Part shown: positions 37,201-51,300 of the stretch, in pieces
Layout of the letters: every line of letters starts with the position of its first letter
Numbering within the stretch: the first letter of the stretch is position 1
DNA from: Branchiostoma floridae
Taxonomy: Eukaryota; Chordata; Leptocardii; Amphioxiformes; Branchiostomatidae
Assembly: GCF_000003815.2 (NCBI RefSeq)
Contig: NC_049979.1
Span: forward strand, 2,513,616-2,577,615
Length of the DNA: 64,000 nucleotides
Reading direction: 5' to 3'
Notes under the pieces: model-generated
Seen by the model: the letters and a program-made list of their open reading frames with translations, nothing else
Databases searched by the model: none
What the model was told of the DNA's origin: nothing
Program-made: the position numbers and the translations under genes

Positions 37201-40200
37201 ATCTTTGATAGTTGCAACCTAGGCGAGAAACTTAGCATAGCCTGACAAAATTATGCTTATATCAAACCTTCAACCGGTCAGATCCATAAAAGAGGGAGGC
37301 AGGGGGCCAGTAGTCAATCACTGACAGTGGAAGTTTTTCCTTAAACAAGCTACGTGTAATTTCGCCAGTGAACTGATGGTGCTATGGTGCTTTATTTCAA
37401 CACCTGGCTCTTCTGTTTCTAATACCAAATCTCCATGTCATCTTGGCAGCTCCTCGGTGTTGGTAATGGTAGACATCATTCGGAAATAAGCTAAGTTAAA
37501 CTGTGATTGTGTAAACAGTGTGTTGGACAGTGGAAAATCATTATCACAGTTCAACTCTGCTTCAGGATAAATCGTTCTGTGACGAGATGAACTGGGGACA
37601 ACTCGTTCTTTTGACCAGTAGTAACTGTTGTGATTACCATAATGTGCGACATCTGACGTACAGGTCGGTACGTTCGGCTCGTTGTGCGTGGACGTTAATG
37701 GGGTGCGCGAAGAACTTCAAATCTAGAGAGGAGACGACAAACTAAAAATTCTATAAAAAGCCTGCCTGCCTACTGCCTAAGTGCCTAGGCCAGGGACTGG
37801 CCCCTTGCTCCTCTCCGTTAGAAGTCTCCAGGTTGCACGGACCTTTGCACTTGTCTCCGAAAACTTGATAAGTTTTTATCAAACTATAAAAATTACCATC
37901 CATAAACCCATACGTTTACATGAAAGGCCCTTACTCGTAACACTTGGAGGTATATTTTTAGCGCTGACTGACTTCATTTGACATATTAGCCTTCGCATAG
38001 AGCAATTAACGCAGCCGGATTTGAAAATCACTTGCCGCCGTCTGCTTGCGTCACCGCTCGGAACGATAGTCTTATTTCTGAACGTCCGTGCGTCAGACGC
38101 GCAAATAGGGCGTTCAGATGTCACTCGGAGTGACGTCACCGACTGTGTTAATCTTCTAATTGTCCCGGATGTAAGCCTTCCCGTGTCGGTCTCATGCTGG
38201 AAAACTATTTTGTCTGGGACAAAATGTGTGAAGTGACAAATGTCGTTACACAAAGGATAACGATATACCACACTTGGCGATTACTGCTATACACTATGCG
38301 TATGAACAGTATGTTATGTAGAAGACTCATTACTATACACTGTAAATTTTTGTCCTAGAAACGAAACACAAAGCAAATGGCCAGATACATAGTGAGCGAA
38401 TCTACAACTAATATGGAAATTTGTATGGTAGGTTTGTTCTCTTGTACCGTTGGGTGTTCATTACTAGTAGACACAACAGATACAGGGCGTGTATAACGAG
38501 TAGATGAAGTCTGTAGCTAGTACATGATCTCCGGAAAGTTGATATGAGCAGGAGAATGGCGGCGTGTTTTTTTGCTGTTGTTTTATGTTGTTGTGTTTTT
38601 TTTGCGGCGCCCATTTTTCTGGCGAGACACTAGTACGTGAAAAGGGGGGGGGGGGTCAATGCACCGCAAAGAAGGACAATTGTCTGTTTCCGGACAGATT
38701 GTCTTGTATTATAAAGAGAAAAATATGACACCCCGACGTTTTCTGATAGCAGTTGTCTCTGGCTAAATTCGAACGGCGGGCGAAGGTTGGCTAGAACCTC
38801 CAACTCCAACATCTTTTGGGCTCCCTTTGAATTTTAAACTGTAGGGACTACCCTGAAAGATTAATAAATATATAAATAAAACATCCGACTATCAAGGTGA
38901 CATTGAAGGTTAAGAAGGTACAAGTCATCAAAACATGGCGGAGATAAAAATGGCACGCCAGTCATCACTTAAACACTCCGGCAACACGTTCTGGGCGATA
39001 CGTCACCAGTTTACGTCACGATGTTTGATTGACCAATCACCGCGCGTTGCTTGTGACATTTTCTCTGATCGTCATTATCATCATCGCAGCCTTCCTCCCC
39101 GCCATAACTTCCTATTTATATAGTACGTTTCATCACCTCAAGGCTGAGATGTCTTCCGAATTCTTTTTATCAATGAACTTTCATACAAACAGCAGTATCT
39201 TAAAGTTAACTGAGACAAATATTGTACATACCAAACGCTTTGCAACCAACTAGTAACCCAAAGTATTGTAAATAACTGTGAATTGTTTGTTTTGATATTG
39301 TTATTTCATTTCTTCTTGTCAGTTGTTATCTTTTTTTAGAGGTGATGTCAATATTAGCGTACTGCTACCGCTCTGTCCTGTATTGTACTTTGTTGATGAA
39401 TAAATAAATAAAAATTAAAAATAAAAGAAATGAACTTCCCTGCAACTTCACTGGGTAACACGTGAGAAATGCATGTCCTCAGTCTAACTTCAACTAGAAA
39501 GAAAGAAAAATGGATGCATTCACAAAAATGTCATTACGAAACAATACTTTTAAGATAAAGTCTGTTTCTGGTCTTGGAAATTTTTAAATGTTTTTTTTTT
39601 TTTTTTGCATTTTGTTCTTCGATCGGCTTTGAGTGAAAAACTCGTAACGTCAGCTGTTTCCAACTTGCCTTTCTTATCAAAGTTTCAGAGATTGACGAAA
39701 CATTTACATAATATATGTGTAGTCATATACACCTTTAACAGGGCTCGAAATACCACCTGCATATGCAGATTAGTGCTGGTAAAATTGGAGCTGTGCAGGT
39801 ATTTCTAGGGTCTACCTGCACTGGTCCATGTACTGGGTTTTAACTTTTATACATAAATGTCCTATGATGTAGGTGTGTATGGATTGTAGCTGCATTGATA
39901 AAATATGAAAGAAAAAAATCCTGAACAATTTTAGTATGATTCATAATTCTTTAGTTCAGAGTGGTGCAGGCAAAATTTGTCTGGTGCAGGTAATTTTCAA
40001 TGTTACCTGCACTAGTGCACGTATCGCAGAAAAAAGTATTTCCAGCCCTACCTTTAAGTAACTTAAACACACCCGTATAATTCTGAGACAGACCCAAAAC
40101 TAAACCTTCATTTTTTATCTAGCACCTTTCACCAGTTATGGAAACGGTAACATCTTTGGAGGTACGGGGTTATGTCGGCAGTGATCGGTGCAGCATATGC

Positions 40201-42301
40201 AGTACCATATCGGTGTGATAGATGTCGCATCTTGTGATACCGTTACCGAGTAGGTAGCTGTACCCACTGTACGGTGTAACACACCAGTTCCTTGCCCTGC
40301 TTATGGATAAAAAAACAATTCCCTGTTGCCCGAGAAAGTTATTCTGTTTATTGATGAAGTCTTGAACGGAAGCCGGTGACCGCAGGCCGGGAACTTGAAG
40401 GACAGGAATTAAGCGGAACGCCCTGCGGAAATTCCTCATTAAGACAACTACAACCTTGGACAAGAACTCGAGCTTTTCTTACCCCTGTTTCCTTTAGACT
40501 ACTAAACAAATTGTCCCTCCCCTTTTGCGTATTAATTCATAGTTAGGATGAGCTTGTTCTTTACCTAGCTCCCTTTTGCATATACATATAAAGACACCGG
40601 ATGGTCGTCAGAAACGTCTGACCGTTTGTACAATCATTTTGTTGCCTGAGTAAATGCTTTTTTGGCGTATCTTATTACCTGGATGTCTAACCTTCATCGA
40701 CGTCAGCTCTGGGGTTGAGGTGTTCTGTTGCAGATTTGGGGCGGGGGGGGGGGGGCATTTGTTTCTGTTACTTGTGAGCAAACGCTAGGAGACGGGGGAG
40801 GTCATGGGCACAGGGACTACGCAAGGCGGGGGGGGTCCTGGTGCGCTCGTCTGCCATGCAGAGATGGCTGGTGCCGCTACCGTCTGTGTGTCGCCTGTTC
40901 GGACGGGAAAGTCGTGTGCAGGTCACGAGTTTCGAGCGCTGCTGGCCTGACCTTGAGGCTCGTTCTATTTGATAGGTCACCAGTCACCCTTCCCACATGT
41001 CTTCTCATACATCTTAATGAATAGCGTCCGAATGTCTCTATTCCGATCCGTGCGGCTCAAGTACTCAGTTTAAGTGGGAAAAAGCCAAGTCAAGAGCTGG
41101 CAATTCTGTCATCTCAAGCTTATAAAAATACATTTCCATCTATTTCAAGTAATGAAGTTCAGTTTTTTTTTGGACGGAGTGGGCAAAATTTGTGTCCGTC
41201 CCCACAAGGAAATTTCTGTCCCAGGATGGATGGACCTGGAGACCACTTTCATGTTCTGCTCGACAGCTCGTGGCTCCATGACTGGTTGAATCACTGCACA
41301 GTTTACAGACGTATTTGTATCTAAAAAAGAACCATTTCCCAAATTCCGGTCCTTCTCCAGAGTTCCCATCGGTGGCCTGGAGGCATGTCGCCTCCGCATT
41401 AAGTCCCATTTCTAAGAAAAGTCTGGGAAGCCCCGTTTTGACTCCATCTTAATGCGCCCAATTTGTCTTAAGGTAAACAGCCTTAAGGAAAGGCATCCAC
41501 CTTAAGAAAAGGCATCCACCTTAAGAAAAGGCATCCACCTTAAGAAAAGGCATCCACCTTAAGAAAAGGCATCCACCTTAAGGAAAGGCATCCACCTTAA
41601 GAAAAGGCATCCACCTTAAGAAAAGGCATCCACCTTAAGGAAAGGTATCCACCTTAAGGAAAGGCATCCACCTTAAGAAAAGGCATCCACCTTAAGAAAA
41701 GGCATCCACCTAAAGGAAAGGCATCCACCTAAAGGAAAGGCATCCACCTTAAGAAAAGGCATCCACCTTAAGGAAAGGCATCCACCTTAAGGAAAGGCAT
41801 CCACCTTAAGAAAAGGCATCCACCTTAAGAAAAGGCATCCACCTTAAGAAAAGGCATCCACCTTAAGAAAAGGCATCCACCTTAAGGAAAGGTATCCACC
41901 TTAAGAAAAGGCATCCACCTTAAGGAAAGGTATCCACCTTAAGGAAAGGCATCCACCTTAAGGAAAGGCATCCACCTTAAGGAAAGGCATCCACCTTAAG
42001 GAAAGGCATCCACCTTAAGGAAAGGCACCCACCTTAAGGAAAGGCATCCACCTTAAGGAAAGGCACCCACCTTAAGGAAAGGCATCCACCTTAAGAAAGG
42101 CATCCACCTTAAGAAAGGCATCCACCTTAAGAAAAGGCACCCACCTTAAGGAAAGGCATCCACCTTAAGAAAAGGCATCCACCTTAAGGAAAGGCACCCA
42201 CCTTCGCCGCACACACTTCCTAGACTCTACCAGTCTCCCGCCTGGCCGAATAGTAATAATATGGGACTTTGGCCCGTCCGGCGACCCTCTGACCTTATAT
42301 A

Positions 42302-42337
<36 letters not shown>

Positions 42338-45300
42338 CGTGTATATTTTCAAGTACATATGAATTTCTATCATCGTTTCCACAAACAGCCAGGCAAAACC
42401 CCGGTTTGGAAATGTGACGTTAGCCTATTAAACCAGCAGCGTCAGATGAGCGACGCCAGCTATCCGGGATTCCAACTCCAAACCGCTTGGTCCAGAAACA
42501 GGTTCGCAAATACCCATGTCACATTATCTACGATCTTCGGGCGTATCGATGGAAGATCGGCCATGTGTAAGATCGACAAAGGGTTGTGCGTATTCTTCAC
42601 CTGAAAACCGCCCTACTCACATATAAGCCATACTTTGTACGTTGTACAATTGTTGTGCAATAAAGTTATCATAATAAGCGAGGCTCGGGCGATTGTCGGA
42701 TCGATTTTCGCCAAATGTGACAGGGGTATAACCAGTGGACCACGCACGCTCCGTCAGCACCGAGGCGTCCAAGGACATGGTTTTCTTATCTCAGCCTCGC
42801 GCTGGAACAACAAACACGCGAGATTTTCCGAGAAACGAGATAGGGGTCAGGAATTACAGCGATTACATGTAGCGGATTATACCAGACTTTCTCAGTTTCC
42901 AAACGATAAATGACGGTGAACGTGCAAATTGAGTGACTGCCTTTCCTTAGATTATGACGACTCTATCATAAAATTATTACCTTGTGCCTCATGTTTTGTT
43001 CTAGTTTCACAAATGTTCCACTAGTATCGATTCGACAGTGTTCTACTCTCCTCTAGAGGCTACATTCTCATCTGAGCTAAACGAATTGATAGACACAGAA
43101 CGCATTCTAAGATTCTTTTACCTCCGTGAATTGGAGCTATTGTAGTGACTGTGGTGTATTTCCGACGGCCATGCCTCTCCACATGATAGCTACAGAACGC
43201 CTGTTTGGATTGTTTTGTCTTTAATAGATATCTTTATAAGAACTTGTTTAAACTTTCGTTTTCTTTTAAATCGTGTAACGTATTCCAGTTATGAATTCAA
43301 TGATGACAAAAAGCCAACTTTGCTCGAGTATGGTAATTTTCTTTCTGCCCCAGACAGAATTTACAACTGCATGATATGCAAAACGAAAACCATAAGCAAC
43401 AACGAACATATTTAGAAGTGATAGATAAGAGAGTTCATTTGTAACTTCATTCTCAAAGGCTAATTTAAAATACATGCCATAGCCATAACTCATAATGGTT
43501 ACATATAACATACATTTATATCGTAAAAAGGGACTGCTCGAATACTAACGTTAGTGTTGGCTATATATATCTGACTGGGATGGGTTTGACTTATTTTTAA
43601 CAATTTGTGAGTTATGTCATTTTAAGAGGAAGACTTCTCCTCGGTTTTTTGTTATAGTGGAGATAAAAGAACAGATATGTGTTATGATCGATGGTTTGTC
43701 TAGTCGCATTAGGAATATGAACTTTTGTACAGCACTTAGGTGTATGAAACACGGAAATAGGTTTTGCAAAAGCGGCATGCGAGAGGGCGAGACTAGGCTT
43801 ATTGTAGAGCCAGGGGAGAGCAGAGTGATCCCGGCCCGGTGTTTTATTTGGCCGAGATTGTGCTATGTAGAACTAACTCGGTCAGGGTTAAGGATATACG
43901 GGGCCGGGTGCGGACCCCTGTCCGACATGACGGAACGGGGGAAACGTGGCGCCAGCGAACATTCCACGAGTTCAGCTCTCTAAGGCGGAAAAAGAAGAGT
44001 TTCCGCTCGCTGAAGGCTGGTTGTCAGATTGGATGCCCTCACATGACCCTGTGAAAACGTACCGGAACAGATCTAGAAACAAACCTTGTGAGAGATGTCC
44101 TGATCGCAGTAGCCGGGAACTCGGGCTGCTTTTATCTTCTTGCTGAAGTCGTCCAACCCCTTTATTTATGATGATGATGAACTTTATTGCTCGACATTTG
44201 TACATGGTACAAAGTATGGCAACGACTGTTACACAAAGTACAAAATAGGTGTATAGACTAAGACTTAACATCCTAATTAACATAACAAGAAGGGTTAACA
44301 CAAGTCTTGGATATAGTGTTACAATCGAGTTGGGCTAATCATGAGTTTCATTACTCTTATTTATATATGAGAACGTTGGACAATTCATCTCCCACTGCAT
44401 GTGGAAAAGAAGTCAAACCCATCAAATAGCTTAAGTAGAAATAGATTTAGATTAGACGTTAGAAGTATGTAATACCTGGACATCTAAATTTCATAAACGC
44501 ATCTGTCAATTATGAACAGAAGTAAAGGAGTGAAGGAGTAAAGTTGATGAAGACTTTTATTGCAAATTTATCTACTCTATTACATTCGACTTCCTCTCGC
44601 TTCTTGGTAATTGATAAATGTAGCTTGCTGTATGGTCCGTTAGAGTAAGTTTATCGAAAGCTGTAAGGAATATAAATTTCTCTTTACTATTCAAGGACCT
44701 TTCACGTATCTGAAGTGGGGAAATTTACATAACACATAGTCAAATAGAATGCTTCTATCGCTATCATACAAAGAACAATCTACAAAAATGTACTTCATCT
44801 TCTACTTTACCTAAACTACAAAATTGGCAGGTTCTTTGTTCTAGAGGAGTGCGGTATTTTGGGGAGAGATCAACAGTTCATGGAGAAGCAGCGTATCTTT
44901 CCGGCATATGACGTAATGCATTTTCCTGAGTATTATGTTATGGCTGGTCCCGAGAGCGGAAAAGATCGGAGTCCGCCTTGTCTGGCATTCCTTGCAGATT
45001 AGTCCTAATCTTACCAATCACTGCGTTAATCCGTGTGATAATCTGTCATGTCCGTCCGATGGCTGACCGATAACGCGTGCGAACGGGCCATGCGTGGAGG
45101 TGATCACGTGACATGGGATTGAAAATGGCGCCTTTTGAGTCACAGTCGGTTGAGGTCAGGCGCAAAGTCACGCCGGCTGAACGGAAGCAACGACTTATAA
45201 AGTCTCAAAACTGATGTATTCCTCTACCATTCACCACAGTTTCCACATCGCTGTTGTGCACAGAAGAATGACTACGGTCTTTGCAAGTACAGCGGTGCAC

Positions 45301-48300
45301 TATTTTGAAGGGGGTCGCGGATAAATACTGTGTTCTGAGTATTCTGGACAATTCATCTCCAACTGCATGCGAAAAAGAAGTCAAGTTGTCTTTAAACAAC
45401 ACCCCCCCCCCACACACACACACCCTCTGTGTTCTGAGACCTAGAGTAAATGGAATACGGACTACCTATAAATGATTGAACATTTCAGATCATTTTTCTT
45501 CCGACCAATTGTTGCCATCCACTACATTGCTACTCTGTCTGTTAGCCGTGTCGCTTACATGTCAATCTGTGTAGAGTACGCTCTAACTGTGTGTCCAGCA
45601 ACGCAGTTGCTCATGCAATGAAAGTCGGGGACGGTGTCGGACTACTTAAGACAGGACCACGAATTCTTGGCATGGCAGTGCGCATGTTTGTTAGTAACAG
45701 GTGCTAATGCCATACAAACATCATGAACATAGGGAAAATAAAGGTAAAAACACAAAGGAATATAAACAACTGATTCGTGGGTGCATGGGACAAGACAAGT
45801 GAATGTGGTGGGTTAGTGTTATACAATTCTACTTTTGTAAATTTGTTTTTTAAAGAATAAAGAAAAAAAGCATAGGAATGTTTGTAGTACAGAGAAGTTT
45901 GTTCACCGCCTTTAGTATCTGTCCTTCACTATCCTGAGCCATCAAAGGACGCTTTTAAAAAGGATCAAGATTCTCTTTTTGCCTCTCTCCACCCTAATAA
46001 CCCCCTCACCCCTCCGCCCTTCAGTCCCTCCATTGACGGTTAATCTTTCCTATCAAAAGTCTTCTGTCTTTCGACGGTTCTGATACCGGAAACTCATTTA
46101 CCCTTTGCAGCAAGAGAGAAAGGGTAGTTTTCGCCATGTTATGAAATTGCCGTTTTTAAAAATAATTCTGTACCAGCAGTTCAGTCGCCATACATAGGAA
46201 ACGCGTATCCACTGTGCCATGAACTCACGATAGATCCATACATCATCCACCTCGAATATCGCTTAATGAATGAAGACCTTTATTGCACATTTTTGCCACA
46301 CCGGGCTAAGTACAGGCCACAACAAGACATGTTGAAAAGATACAGTTCACAGATGCAAAATGAGACTATTGCTGGATAAATTCAACTCCTCCTCGCTCTT
46401 CTGTTATAGTGGAGATAAAAGAGCAGATATGTTTTATGATCGATGGTTTGTCTAGTTGCATTAGAAATATGAATTTTTCTACAGAACTTAGGTGTATAAA
46501 ATAAGGAAATTTGTTTTGTATAACCTTATACAGTTCATTTCTCTCTACGGTATACAATCTACACTCTAAATAAGTAAAGCCATCGCGAAAGTTTCCCGGT
46601 TTACAGTATAAAACATCTTCTTTCATATTTGATACTTTATGACGAGAACAGGTCAAACCTGGGCTACAACATCGGCGGGTCTGACTAGATATCTACGCCT
46701 CCTGTAGTTTTATGACGTCCATTTGATTTTTTACTAGTTTCCATTATAGATCTTTCGAGTGGCACCACGCCTAGACTGGTACCTAAAGTTTGTAACTTTG
46801 AAGCGTGCGGGGCGGCGCGGGGGGAAAACACGAGTTGATTTAAAAAGTCACGGCCGGGCGAAAAACAAGCCGTCATCAGTTTCGCAGTTTTTTTCTCTCC
46901 TGTCGCCATAAACAAACGCCCGGGATTATCAAAACCAACTGAGCGCCACAAAACCCGGGGACGGGAGCGGTACTGGGGGGACGCTTCCCGCTGTGGAGGG
47001 GCAACACCAGCTGATCAGACCCAGCTGACGACAAGAAACAACCTTCAACACATCGCACCGCAAAACCAGGCCGCCAAGACGGCAGCATTCCGTCTAAATC
47101 AACCCCAGCAGTTCACCTGGCAGAAGCACCACAACTTCATGACATGTTTCTAACGACTATGTCTATTTCTCACCCCCCCCCCCCCTCCTCTTTTTTTTTT
47201 TCTTGAAGAATCCTTACCGAGCCGGTGAGAAGAGGGAGGCGGTCGTCGCCAAGAAGTCTCCGCTGTACCTGAGACGTAGGAGGGTAAGTAGGATTTCACG
47301 GACCGGGCACTGTTATGATTAAACTTGTGTATGCCGTGATTGCGTTATTATTAAATTAGCCGGCCTACGCAATGTTATATCCATAGTTTCAGAATCATTG
47401 ATCCCACATTTCTGTCTACAACGCGCCTATCTCTAGTCTTATCGAGTCAGGGAAAAGACACTGGAGTCAGAAAAACATCTGAAATGAAATGTCTTAATAA
47501 AAGTTTTTTTTTTCTTTTAATATAAACCATGCACGTTGTAAAAGAGATGAAGATCCCGAGATAACGAGGGCAGCGTGTTCTTTCGGCTCACACATGAAAC
47601 GTTGATGAAAAAGCAACTCTTGTATTGAAAACTGAAACCTTGACTCCCTGTTTTCCAAACTCAAAGTGACCAGAGTTGACGGGGCGTTTGTAAACAGGAA
47701 ATGTAAAAGTTCCTCCGTCTTCTGTCTCTAATCCGTCTGGTACCACGGCTGCAAGCGTTTTAAACTTTGCGGTACAACTTCGATCAAAACATAAGCTCAG
47801 AGGGGCTCCAAGTATTTTGTTGGGCATGAATCATTTCTCGGCCCGGCTTTGATGCCGTCGGCACGCGGCCATTCAGAATCAGGCCTCGCCATCTCGTCTC
47901 GGGCTCGGGTCGCCTGTCGCTCACGCGTGTGTGTCCTTCCCTCTCCTCCTCACAGAGCGCCGGGACAGACTCCGCCGTCGCCATGGAGACGGACGAACGC
48001 GAGGTAAGTATCGTCTGTGACCTTGAACGTGGCGTTACCCCTGCGGTATGTCTGGCGGGAGGCCCAAACTGTGCGTGTGATAACAGACATCCTCACCACA
48101 ACACATCGCAAACATGGCTCAGGACACACCGATCACGATATCAATCATTCAAATTACAGGGTAATATCACCTTTCGACGGCGCTCTCGCCGCACTCTCTT
48201 GGCGACCTCAGAATTGACAGATCGCTCAACGAATTCGATAGAAAAGAAACGAATCTATTTTCACTTTGTGTGTTTTGTTGTCTTCTCAGTCACACTTTTC

Positions 48301-51300
48301 CGTTTCGTATGATATACCCAGTGTGAAAGCGTCTGCGAAGGTCGCAGTGAGAGCGCAGCGCGATCGCCGTCTAGTGGAAAGGGGGCCTAAGATGATCTAA
48401 GATACGAAGGAAACAAACTATAGTTTTAAAACCGTACATTCACGGATAAAACCATGTAAGAAGTTAATCTCTGTTTGCTGTTTCTTCATAATGAAACAGT
48501 AATTTGAAGGTCGCACAACTTCGTGCGGGATTGGATACCGATTTTTTTCATGAATGTATTTTTGATATCTGAGTCCGAAAAAACAACAACAGGTGAAACT
48601 GGTGTGACTTGAGATTCATGTTTTGATGTTTGATATTGAAAACAGATTTCACCATCTGAATACACATATTAAAACGAATTTCAATTTCATTTCATACTGG
48701 ACCGAAAGATTCAATACCAATCATGATACCTGCTAGGGTATCACGTTGAACTGCATGCATAGTTTAGGTTGGTAAAAAACGGCCTTCCAGGGGTTTGAGT
48801 TAAGATTTTCTTAAGGGTAAATCGGCCGAAGGGTAGGCCGTTTTGTGTCCTGGCATCAGTCTGGATTCCCGGGAAGGGTGCGGTCACATTGGTCGTGCGA
48901 TCGCTAACTTTGGGCATTTGAGAGGACAAAAATGTACGTCTCCTGCAAATTTCAACTGTCTTGGTACGCAAAATGCTGTTTTGGATCCATGTCGGTGGTT
49001 GGTTCTTTCACGGCCTGCTTTAAAATCTTATAGAATCAAAATCGTGCGATGATCGCACGACCTGAGTGATGAACGCGCCCTTAGGTTAACTTTGTGCAGT
49101 TTACGTCCGTTCCCAGCCGTCACCGCCATGGCTACTATGTGTTTTGTACTATGCATATGTAATGATGTGTGTTGAAAGATGTAATATTTTATTTGACCCT
49201 TACCTAATCCTTCCTGATCTTAATGAAGAGCGACCTGCGGGATAATTTGAGACTTCCAGTGAATATATAAAGGTTCAAACCAGGAAATAAAGGTTTAAAC
49301 CGTGGCAGATGGGGAACAGTCTAGGAAAACAAACACAATCTGAACATACGGCTACGAGGCAAACGAGGCGTAATCTCCAAGCAGATCCTACGGTGCCATA
49401 CGATAGTATCAAAGCTGGCCAAGGAGTATAGCCGGCCAAAGGGAGTCAAACAGGCCCGCTTGACTCCCTTTGGTCGGCCAGCTTTGATACTGCCTTATGG
49501 CACCGTATAGTAGGATCTGCTTGGAGATTATCTATGAGAGAGGCACGCGGGAGGATGCGTCCGGCATCACACAACCACCTGTAGGATTCTGGGCGATTGT
49601 GTAACGGCGCTAGCACAGCTCACCGGCGCTGGCTTTACTACATGCGATAGCCTGAGCGCCAGCCTCCGTAGTAACCGCTAGCACAATCCTTTCGCTTGAT
49701 AATCCGTGGTTAGGACTGAGCCAGTGGTCACTACTAGCCTGGTATTCAGCCGTATTATAGCTCCCGAGTCTCTTCTGTCCACAGAGGAGACTCCGGAGCT
49801 ACGGCTGGATACCTGGCTAGGTCACTACGGTGGCTGGCACTCAGGCTATCGCATGCAGTGAAGCTAGCGCCGGTGACTGAGCCAGCGGTCACTACGGAGG
49901 CTAGCTGGCACTCAGGCTATCATTGCGAGACAAGTACATGTGCTCATGGTGATCTTCAGGCTAGTTCTAGATGTTATTTCCGATATCTTGAAGCTGAGCT
50001 GGCGTGAGCCACCTGAAACTCGAACAGAACAATTTGAGCCCACCGGCCGTACTGTGCAGACTCGCATTTCAGACACACGACAGGACTTGCTGTAACCGCC
50101 GCGTTTTTCACAGCGCACGTGTGACAACACCGGCAGTACTGTGCAGGCCCACAGACACACGACAGGACTTGTTGTAACCGCCGCGTTTTCACAGCGCACG
50201 TGTGACAACACATGCAGTACTGTGCGGGGCAACAGACACACGACACGACACGACTTGTAACCGCCGCGTTTTCACAGCGCACGTGTGACAACACCGGCGG
50301 TAGAACTGTGCAGGCCCACAGACACACGACAGGACTTGTAACCGCCGCGTTTTCACAGCGCACGTGTGACAACACCTGTAGTACTGTGCGGGGCAACAGA
50401 CACACGACACGACACGACTTGTAACCGCCGGGTTTTCACAGCGCACGTGTGACAACACCGGCGGTAGAAGTCGTAGAACTGTGCAGGCCCACCGTGACAC
50501 ACGACAGGACTTGCTGTAACCGATGCGTTTTCACAGCGCACGTGTGACAACACCGGCAGTGCTGTGCAGGCCCACTGCTCAAGACATACGACAGGACTTG
50601 CTGTAACCGCCGCGTTTTCACAGCGCACGTGTGACAACACCGGCAGTACTGTGCAGGCCCACCGTGACACACAACAGGACTTGTTGTAACCGCTGCGTTT
50701 TCACAGCGCACGTGTGACAACACCTGCCACTCGCATGTCGACCCGCCGCCAGTCGAGGGGCCTCGATGTCCCTACATCTCAATAAAAGGCTCTCCCAAAC
50801 ACGAGCTTCTTCTTCTTCTGCTGGCCTGGACGCCAGACAATTTTAAGGTCCCTCACATGGCAACTCCTGGGCTCTGCGGCCAACAATATCTCCAAAGGTC
50901 GTTAGAAATACTCAAATAGTAGAAATAGACAGATTCCACACCAGAGGAGTTCGCCAGTCTTGGTCACGGCCTGGTAGAGGCAGGCCAACAAGTCTCCAAG
51001 GAAATTCTACAAACACACACCCACAGACACAGCCCCCCTGAGTTATAGCACGAAGGATATCATTGAGATCGGGGATCACTTTTCCCGATGTCACAAGATC
51101 GGTAGCATGACAGGACTCGAACTAAGGCCTCAATGCTCTGGATCATATACCCTGTAGTTACGCCACCCGACCCCATACGACAAAACTGATGTTTGGCCAT
51201 CAGTATAGCAGATCGCATGGCGCAGCGAGTTTAGCTCGGGACCGAGAGGTCGTGAGTTCGAAGCCTGCCGTGTCACCAATCTTGTGCCATTGGGAAAGAC

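Noticed and set aside
49912-50723. Cys/His/Val-rich minus-strand frames
   Set aside because: By-products of the 82-90 bp GC-rich tandem repeat; overlapping frames read the same unit in different phases.
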